Source: Golubevia sp. BC0850 (taxonomy: Eukaryota > Basidiomycota > Exobasidiomycetes > Golubeviales > Golubeviaceae). From it: a stretch of 64,000 bases of DNA. Below are positions 56,550-64,000 of the stretch, piece after piece. The notes beneath the pieces were generated by a model. That model was given only the letters and a program-made list of their open reading frames with translations. It did not search any database and was not told the origin of the DNA. The DNA is taken from assembly GCA_012976225.1 (NCBI GenBank), contig JAAVVG010000002.1, positions 868,001-932,000 on the forward strand. The letters run 5' to 3'. The stretch's first letter is position 1. Each line of letters starts with the position of its first letter. The position numbers and the translations under genes were made by a program.

Positions 56550-57426
56550 ATGTCGAGCAACAGCAACGAGGGAAAAGAAGAAACGAGTCCTTCAAGTAGT
56601 TCAGAAGTTCCCATCAACTCTAGCAATCGACGCTCTGCCTTTCCAGCTCTTTCCTCCATGTCCAATGACCTTCCAGAATCCAAGCAATCAACCAAGACAT
56701 CATCTCTAGGTCGTTCCACTTCTTTACATTCTTCTTCACCTCGTAGATCTGGCTCAACTGGTTTCAATTCCTCAGCTTCAGGTCAAACCTCTCCTTCTGG
56801 AAATCCAAGTGGTAGTCAACAATCTTCAAGACATCTCTCCTTCCATCATACAAGACCTGTCGTACCACCTCCTTCTAACAACAGAGATCTATTTGGAATA
56901 GCTGTCAAATCTTCAAATTTAGCAACTTCTTCTGATGGTCTTCAAGCTTTACTTAGAGATCATCCTGAATTAGTTTCCTCATCTCTAGCTGCTGCTGCTG
57001 GTCCGACCTTTCAAGAATTCAGTGAGAACTCAACTAGAGGTAGTAGAAAAGGTTCTCAGAAGGGGAGTGGGAATAACACTCCAAAGAAGGAATATGGTGA
57101 TTTGCCACCTAACGATGAGGAAGACGAGGAAGAAGAGGAAGAGGAATTAAATGATGGTTCTCCAGAAGGTGATGCTGCTGTGGGAGGAAGAGATCACCAA
57201 GCTCCTGGCTTCCCTGGTCTATCTGAACCTCCTTCTGTTGCTCCAAATCTAGGTGCTGCAGGTGAGTTGAAGCGAAGCTGGATAGGGAGAAAGCAGAGGG
57301 GAACTCTGAGCGAGGAAGGAAGGTCGCATCGATATCACTTCATTTGGAGAAGCTAGGCGCTGCTTCTGGTCCCAAGTGTCTACAGAATTCAGATCTTTCA
57401 GGCTTTTCATTAAACCAATCTGGTAA
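56550..57426 (+). CDS. Hypothetical disordered protein with acidic run
   Basis: Ser-rich, mostly disordered protein. The ATG at 56550 follows a C/T-rich leader. The only ordered-looking piece is DLFGIAVKSSNLATSSDGLQ and ALLRDHPELVSSSLAAAAG (about residues 112-150). An acidic run (NDEEDEEEEEEELND) lies near residue 195. A GTGAGT donor at 57262 and a CTACAG acceptor ending at 57385 would give a 124-nt intron and a 250-residue product ending in FIKPIW. Without splicing the frame ends at 57356 (268 residues). Family unknown. It lies on the same strand 390 bases before the PFK-2 gene and could be a 5' extension of it, but no phase-compatible joining was evident. Confidence 0.55.
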
Positions 57427-57813
57427 AAGGAAGAAACGGAGCGAAGTTGGTCACTGACTCGAGAGTGGAGAGCAAGGAGATTCTATCTTCCTTCTCTCCC
57501 TCCCACCCATCGTCCTTCAATTCCGCTCATCTCTCCTTTCGAGCCCTGGTCAACGAGAACAAGCTATCAGAAGACTGATCAAGACCACTCTTCTCCTCTT
57601 CTTCTTCTTCAACTCCTCCATACGTTCTTGTTGATCTCTTATCAACTCGAACCCTCCTCGATCACTCCGCTCCACTCCATATCTGATATTACACTTCTAC
57701 CTTGGGTTTCCTTTTCATTCTTTTTAATACTTGAACATACCAATACACTCTTCCAACTCCTCATCCTTGCACATCAAATCCACCCTCAATTCTCTCCCTC
57801 CTTCCCCACACCA
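57427..57813. other. Leader region of the PFK-2/FBPase-2 gene
   Basis: Strongly C/T-rich, consistent with promoter and 5' UTR. The PFK-2 reading frame is open upstream to an ATG at 57628, but that extension is hydrophobic and unlike the family. Confidence 0.5.
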
Positions 57814-60038
57814 ATGTCTCTCCATTCTCGATCTTCTTCCTCTTCTCTCTCTTCCAACCCCCTCTCCTCCTCACTCTCAAACCTTGCATCTCCATCTCCA
57901 CTTTCCCCTTCTGAATACCTCGACACTCTATCACCTCCCGCTGTCGATGAAAACTCAACCAACTTCCAATCGATTGCGGAACCAACTGCAACTGGGGAAT
58001 TAGGAGCCAAACCGGATTACAGTTCTCAGAAGATTGTGGTGGCTATGGTGGGGCTACCTGCCAGAGGGAAGAGTTACTTGAGTAATAGGCTCATGAGGTA
58101 CCTGAGGGTGAGTAGCATTTGTTCTGGAGGAGGGTCGGTTTTGAAGTCGGGAGGAAACGGCGAAGATCAGAAGGTAGAGGGAAAGGAGTTGGGCCTTGTT
58201 GAGAATTGCTGAGATTCGAGAGAGGATCAGAGTATTGAAATCCTTGAAACCGAGCAAGTTGAGAGAGCGTAAAGTGTCACACGAGTAGAGGCTGGTTACC
58301 TACCTACCTACCTACCTCTGGACTCCCTTTGCTCAGTCGGCTCTGCTGACCATTGCATCTAGAAGATAGAATCAGTATGGTCAAACACGAGAGGGTAAAT
58401 CTGCCCATTGTGATTGTGATGAAATGCTCATCCAATCATTCAATACCTATCACACCACCTTCTCCTACCCTATGCAGTGGCTCGAATACGACGTCAAGGT
58501 CTTTAACGTTGGCCAATTGCGTCGTGCTCTAGCTAGGGCCAAGCTAAAGCAGTCAGGAGTCACCGAGGATCACACAGCCTCTTTCTTCGATCCATCTAAT
58601 CCGTCTGCCTACAAACTCAGAACTCAAATGGCCGAAGAATGCCTGGAACAATTGATTGGTTGGTTAAAGAAAGGAGGAAACGTTGGAATTCACGATGCTA
58701 CCAACAGTTCAAAATCTCGCAGAGCCGCCATCGCTGCTAGAGTGGCTCAAGAGCCAGATCTCAAGTTGATCTTCTTGGAAAGCGTCTGCACAGATCCAGC
58801 TGTGATTGCTGCCAATATTGCAGTCAAAGTTGGATCTGGCGATCCAGATTATGCTGGAATGTCTCCTGAAGCGGCAGAAGCTGATTTCTTAGCTAGGATC
58901 AAACATTACGAAGAAGGTTATGAAGCTGTAGATGCTGATGGAACCGAAAGCCATTTGAGTTATTGCAAGATTACAGATATTGGAAGGAGTGTGGTGGTTA
59001 ATCAGATTCATGGTTATCTGGAAAGTCGAATTGCCTTCTACTTGATGAATCTTCACCTCACGCCTAGAAATATCTTCTTCTCGAGGGTGAGTCAAACATT
59101 TCAGACTTAGATTAGGATTGAAGAAGCTGACCTTTTCCACTCTCTCTCATATCTGCTTCCTTGATCCCTAAGCATGGAGAATCTGAATACAACGTCCAAG
59201 GGAAGATTGGAGGAGATGCGGATCTTTCACCTCGAGGCTGGGCTTATGCCAAAGCACTTCCTCAGCTCATCAAAGACAACATCGGTTCGGCTCCTCTGAC
59301 AGTCTGGCACAGTACTTTACGTCGTACTGGTCAGACTGCTTCTCTTCTTCCATATCCCAAACTAGCTTGGAAATCGTTGGACGAGTTGGACGCTGGAGTC
59401 TGTGATTCGATGACCTACGACGAAATCGAAACTTTCTATCCTGAAGATTACGCTAGTAGAGATGAAGACAAGTTCAACTATAGATACAGAGGGGGAGAAA
59501 GCTATAGAGATGTTGTGGTCAGATTAGAACCTATTATCATGGAACTCGAGAGACAAGAGAACATTCTCATCATTGGTCATCAAGCGATCTTGAGAGCTCT
59601 CTACGCTTACTTCCATGCGTTAAGTCAAGAAGATCTTCCTTATATCAAGATTCCTCTTCATGCTGTTATTCAACTTACTCCAAAAGCGTATGGATGTGAT
59701 GAGAAGCGATTCCAACTTCCGATCGAAGCGTGAGTTCTGCTGGTTGAAAACTCAAGCTCTGATCCCAGCTAAATGCTGACATGTTCTCGCGGAGGGGTTT
59801 TTTCTTCTCATTCCCTTCAGCGTTGATACTCATCGTCCAAAGCCGCCTCCTCGTGAACAAGTGCAAGAGCAGCCTTCGGACGAAGAAGAAGAAGAGGATC
59901 CGTCTCAGGCTGCTACGTCTCTCCCACCAAGCCAGAAGAAACGTGAGTCAACATTCTCTGCTCGGTTTTGCTTCTGTTTCTAATGACCGCCAACCTAATC
60001 CGCTTCTCTTTCTTCACTCCGCAGCTGTTGGAGCTTGA
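57814..60038 (+). CDS. 6-phosphofructo-2-kinase / fructose-2,6-bisphosphatase
   Basis: Bifunctional cytosolic enzyme setting fructose-2,6-bisphosphate, the switch between glycolysis and gluconeogenesis. Five exons, 57814-58107, 58478-59086, 59173-59729, 59821-59942 and 60025-60038; 531 residues. The Ser-rich N-terminus (about 60 residues) may be phospho-regulated. Kinase P-loop: VGLPARGKSYLSNRLMRYLR at residues 79-98. Then VKVFNVGQLRRAL, GIHDATNSSKSRR and IFLESVCTDPAVI. The bisphosphatase has SRHGESEYN with catalytic His302, WHSTLRRTGQTA and the second catalytic His in IIGHQAILRALY. Both active sites look complete. The C-terminal tail is Pro/Glu-rich. The first intron is long (370 nt) and contains a CCTA microsatellite. 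The ATG at 57814 was taken over 57628 because upstream sequence is hydrophobic and unlike the family. Confidence 0.94.
58297..58317 (+). repeat. CCTA/TACC tetranucleotide microsatellite
   Basis: About five TACC units inside intron 1 of the PFK-2/FBPase-2 gene. Confidence 0.85.
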
Positions 60039-60693
60039 TTCTAGTCCCAGGTTCTTGTAGATAAAAGTTCTCAGTAAATCTTTTCAAAATCGAACAATTA
60101 GCAAATGAAATGCATCCTCACCGTGTAACACAACAGTCCTACTTTCAATCGAACTTGATTTCAAATGTCAACGTCAAACTCGTGATAGCGTGAAAAAGGA
60201 TGGAAAAGAAGGTCAGTAACACCCCCTTCTCTCTTTTCCCCTCCGAGATCCCTGTTTCTCCTTGCTTTTGCGTTTGTTTGTTTTCATGATCGGAAAATTT
60301 CGGGCACAGTGAGACGAAACACTTCCACGCCCAACTTTGTTGGACTTAGGTTTCGCTTCTGACCAGACAAGTGCTAGTTGGTGAGCAGCAACGTGGTCGT
60401 TCTTCTCCTACCTTCTCTGGACCCGCGACGTGCTACTGTGGATTTTACTGACTCCCCATATGTATGCACTTCGGTGAACATGATCGAGAAAGCTTAACCT
60501 CTTTCTTTTCTCAGTTGCAAAAATTCCTCAACGCATGGTCAGTATTCAAGGAGCTCAAAATATAAGATGGAGGGTTCGTCAATTGTTCCCTGTTTTCTCC
60601 TTCCCTCATCCCACCCCGCCTCGCCTTGTTGGAACTTCCCAACTAATCGTTCCATTCATCTTCCAATTGGCTCGGCTCGGCTCAGCTCACATC
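60039..60693. other. Intergenic region before the carboxypeptidase gene
   Basis: 3' flank of PFK-2/FBPase-2 and promoter of the carboxypeptidase. The carboxypeptidase frame is open upstream to 60535, but the signal peptide fixes the start at 60694. No other gene seen. Confidence 0.55.
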
Positions 60694-63049
60694 ATGAAGA
60701 CCTCAATCCTAGCCCTCTGCCTCGCCTTCTTGTGCCATGCTCAAGCAGCACCCACTCCAGAGGCTGCAATGGATTATGTTCCAGCTCATGGAAACCTCAA
60801 CTCTGGATTTGCTGATCCTCTGACCTTGGCCATGAGGGTAGAGGAATCGAGAAGGCAGAAGTACGGCAACATGAATAGTTCAGATGCTCAAAGCAAGATC
60901 GCTTTCACTCAGCTAAACACTGTTCCTTTAGGTGGCTGCGGTTCTCACTGCAGATCTACTCTTTCTTTTTCCGGGAAAGGTGAGCCAACCTCTGTTGAGA
61001 AAGATTTCGAGAAAAGTCTAGAACGTCGAGTGCAAGATCACGCTCTTCAAGAAAAGAATCCCCAGGTCGAGCTGATTGTTTCCCCCTGGTCCTGTTGATT
61101 TCATTAGAGGCTCAAAAATTTGCTGTTGGTAATAACATCCCTTCGGTCGGATTCAAGACCAAGGATTCTTGGGCCGGAAACCTCCCCATTGCCAGCTCCA
61201 TGGACAGAGAGGTGAGTTTTGCCACCGCTCAGACTGTCGAGTTCAAATCGTGCTTTTGCTGAGTAGATCTTCATTTCTTCATCCGATTTCACTCTGAAAG
61301 CTTTTCTTTTGGCTTTGGGGAGCTGAGACTCCTTCTAATGATCTTGTTATTTGGCTAAATGGAGGGTGAGTCGATTTTACTTACCTTCGATTTCGACTTT
61401 TCGAGAGCTTTTCTCACGTTCCATTTGCATTACTTTCTTACTCATACTTTAACCTGACCCAAATCTTTTAAATGTCGATCTTTTCGCCCCCTCTCTACAT
61501 TCAAACAGGCCTGGTTGCTCTTCTCTCGCAGGATTCTTGCAAGAGAATGGACCTATCTCCTACCAACCCGGCACTTCTGCTCCGATCGATTCCTCCAAGA
61601 CGACCTCGTGGACTCAAGAAGCCAATGTTCTTTATATTGAGCAACCAGTTGGGACTGGCTTCACTGTGGGGTCTCCATACGCTCAAAACGAAGACGACGT
61701 TGCAGCGACCGTCTCTGGTTTCCTGGACAGCTTCTATCAAACCTTCCCAGAAATGAAGAGCAAGAAGCTGTGGATCACTGGAGAGTCTTATGCTGTGAGT
61801 GTCTCTGACTTGTTGATCCGTTGTTAGCTTTTTGGTCGATTCTGAACCTTTGCCCCGTGTCTTTGTCTTTGCACTCAGGGAACCTTCATTCCATACATCT
61901 CTTCTGCTCTTTACAAGCGAGGGAACAAGCACAATCTTCAGGGGATCATGTTGATAGATCCCTCGATTGCCAATCCTGGTTTACTCAACTACTTGGTTAC
62001 TTCCGACTTCGTGGCAGTCAACAATGAGAAATACCTCCATCTCAACGACGCTCAAGTAAAGAAGATCAATGACGAGGCAATTCGTTGCGGATACGGAATC
62101 AACGGAAAGAACACTACATCTTACGCCGCTAGGAACCTAAAGTATCCACCAACTGGTCCAATCGAATCTTTCAGCGAAGATTGTTACGTTTTCGACTATC
62201 TAATCGAAGCCGCTCAAACTCAAAACCCAGATTACAACATTTACGACATCTCTGAACAGCAGACTCCGAGCCCTCCAAACGTTTTAGGAAATCCAAATGA
62301 TCCAGACCAAGCCTCTAAATCTACCTGGTTTGACAACAAGGATCTTCAAACTTACATCAACGCTCCTCATAAAAAGTGGAACCTTTGCCAGACTGTCTTT
62401 CCAAATGGCGATGGAAGCCCAACTCCAGATCAGACTGTCTTAGGAAGTGTCATCGACCAAGCCCCCTCTAAGAGAAATGTGATCGCAAACGGTGACCTAG
62501 ATGGTCTTATCATGACTAATGGGTAGGTAGTAACATGCCCGGGGAAGTTGAGGAAGCTGAGGAGAGAGAGAGAAAAGAGTGTAGCCGGTCGAAGAAGTGA
62601 CAGAGCATCGCCGTTCACTTTTGTGCCTTTACTGACAGATTAAAACTCCCCCCCCCCTTCCTTTGCCTCGCTTTCCTCTTTTTCTTGATTTTTCTTTCAA
62701 TGTGAAACCCCGCCACCTCCAGAACTGCTCTGGCTTTACAGGTGAGTTCTCTCTTACCCCTAGTTCCCACGCATCTCCTTCTCAATTTCCTCCGTTTTCT
62801 TACTGACCCGCTCTCGTCACTTTTTACTAGAACCTCACTTGGGGAGGAGCTCGTGGATTTAGCAAGCCTCCCTCGACCAACAGATTGTATGATCTGAAAG
62901 GAGAATGGTCTGGTGGATTCGTTACAGAAAGAGGTTTGACTTTCGGCACCGTTTTCAAATCTGGTCACATGATTCCAGAATCGACTCCCTACACCGGTCG
63001 CAAGCTGCTTCAATACCTCTTAGGAAAGACCAAAAACCTTGGGGCTTAG
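60694..63049 (+). CDS. Secreted serine carboxypeptidase (family S10)
   Basis: Acid exopeptidase removing C-terminal residues; secreted or vacuolar. Seven exons, 60694-60979, 61108-61211, 61301-61365, 61509-61794, 61879-62522, 62723-62741 and 62831-63049; 540 residues, phases all consistent. The signal peptide is MKTSILALCLAFLCHAQA. Motifs: LFFWLWGAETPSNDLVIWLN with oxyanion GGPGCSSLAGFLQENGP, nucleophile ITGESYAGTFIPYI (Ser245), Asp in NGDLDGLIMTNGT (about 455), and His in SGHMIPESTP (about 514). The triad is complete. Exon 6 is a 19-base microexon coding TALALQ, and the preceding intron carries a C run. The first exon ends at a GTGAGC donor at 60980, although the frame stays open about 100 bases more. 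Skipping that splice would break the alignment before GNNIPSVGFKTKDSWAG. Confidence 0.92.
62648..62657 (+). repeat. C homopolymer inside an intron
   Basis: Run of about ten Cs in the fifth carboxypeptidase intron, ahead of the acceptor of the microexon. Confidence 0.8.
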
Positions 63050-64000
63050 ACTCTTCATATATTCCAATCGCCCACTTTTCGACTTCCTTTGACACTCGAT
63101 GGATGTTCTTCGTCCATTTTTTCCCTGTTGACTCCAAACCTCATCTTATCGATGTCAGACAGCTCAAATTACAATTACAATACGTCCCTTACTAGACTAC
63201 TTATGCCTACCAATGATCAATCGATGAAATCCAGATCAATTGTCAGTCGGTACGTGAGTTCAGCGTAGAAAAGTTGTATCTTCTCTCGAATTGGATCTTC
63301 TGACCTGACGGACCTCTGCTTCCTTCTACAGACAATCGGCAACTTTCTTTGATCCCTCATTTTTCTTAAAAATCATCATCACTACTCAGCGATTCTCCAA
63401 CCTTCTGAGCTTCTAGTGTCAGAGGCTCTCTTCTTGAACTCATTCCAAAATTCAGATTCTCGCTCTCGTCAATCTATCTTCAAGGCAACTCCCAATCTCT
63501 TCGTACGAGCTTTAGAGAGTTTCGAACTTTTGGGAGAGCTGATCTCAATCAGGCTCAGACGGGCAAATCATCCAGGTCTCTTTCATGTGGTTCCCTTTGT
63601 CGTTTTTGTTTTTCGCGTGGCTCCGAACTTGCTTTTCGACAATGTTCTTATACTTTTCTTCGGTTCTCAATCAGAATTCCTGTTTGTCTCTCATCTGATT
63701 CGGACGAATCTAACGTTCCACTTGCTTCTTCGAGTGTCATTCACAAGACACTCATCACAGCTTCAAAGACTGGGATCTTAAGTCTGAAACGATCACCTCT
63801 AGTCTCCAAAATCGAATCACACTTCACTCCTCGACTGCCTTCCCCCTCAATGGATGCACTTGAAAACATAAACCTGTTCGAAGCTAGAGAGGTGTATTTG
63901 ATCCCCCAAAGAGATGTCGCTTTTAGTCCATTTCTGCTGATGATCCCTCTCTGTAGCCATGTCTCATTATCCTATCATGTCTCTCATGTTTCAAATGAAG
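63050..64000 (+). other. Right-edge region, possible partial unknown gene
   Basis: After the carboxypeptidase 3' flank, a plus-strand frame is open from a possible acceptor (TTCTCAATCAG, ending about 63674) to the end of the window, reading IPVCLSSDSDESNVPLASSS, then MDALENINLFEAREVYLIPQ. An upstream frame at 63416-63570 (FVRALESFELLGELISIRLR) could be an earlier exon. No family recognised. It may be a gene continuing beyond the window or a chance frame. Confidence 0.25.

Noticed and set aside
1-64000. Virus-like, LTR or DNA-transposon elements; CRISPR arrays; rRNA
   Set aside because: No reverse transcriptase, integrase, transposase or capsid-like motifs, no long terminal or inverted repeats and no spaced direct repeats were noticed; short or diverged elements could be missed by eye.

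Overview
This is a fungal nuclear segment. Genes are dense, sit on both strands and are cut by many short GT-AG introns (mostly 65-250 nt), usually with a GTGAGT or GTAAGT donor. Fungal markers are a Zn2Cys6 transcription factor, the mitochondrial helicase MRH4, Eaf1/Vid21 of NuA4, a Set5-like methyltransferase and a hybrid histidine kinase. The intron density and gene set suggest a basidiomycete, perhaps of Pucciniomycotina type; that placement is an inference. I see no viral or LTR element, no CRISPR array and no rRNA.

Layout. 0-8.3 kb: an alginate-lyase-like gene cut by the window edge, eIF3e (-) and a Zn2Cys6 factor (+). 8.3-17.7 kb is gene-poor: decayed gene pieces, namely a three-frame leucine-rich relic, a truncated ubiquitin-like array (copy A), an F-box/LRR pseudogene and an unknown relic, plus a tRNA-Ser(CGA) with an intron. 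17.7-24 kb: a huge eIF4A-derived protein that has lost the helicase motifs (-), mitochondrial uS10m (+) and a small ORF. 24-27.3 kb: a second LRR-type pseudogene. 27.3-41.3 kb: Eaf1 (-), F-actin capping protein alpha (+), a GAF-containing hybrid histidine kinase (+) and a Set5-like SET/MYND protein (-). 41.7-45 kb: a secreted GMC oxidoreductase (-) and a small secreted protein (+). 45.4-52.1 kb is again decayed: a GST-kappa pseudogene and two more multi-ubiquitin-like arrays (copies B and C) lying tail to tail. 52.6-63 kb: MRH4 (-), an MGST3-type MAPEG protein (+), a disordered protein (+), 6-phosphofructo-2-kinase/fructose-2,6-bisphosphatase (+) and a serine carboxypeptidase (+). A possible partial gene runs off the right end.

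Most intact genes are housekeeping (translation, mitochondrial gene expression, chromatin, actin, glycolytic control), with a few secreted enzymes. I see no operon-like functional unit. The most unusual content is a family of proteins built from about six tandem beta-grasp (ubiquitin-like) domains, the last close to true ubiquitin. Their introns are all phase 1 and mostly fall just before a domain's helix. All three copies here are broken, so a working relative, if there is one, lies outside the window. F-box/LRR relics in the same gene-poor regions suggest fast turnover of ubiquitin-related genes. The second unusual item is the 1,435-residue eIF4A-like pseudo-helicase.

Exon boundaries were worked out by hand from splice signals, reading-frame phase and family similarity, and each spliced frame was checked by arithmetic. 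They are predictions, not transcript evidence.
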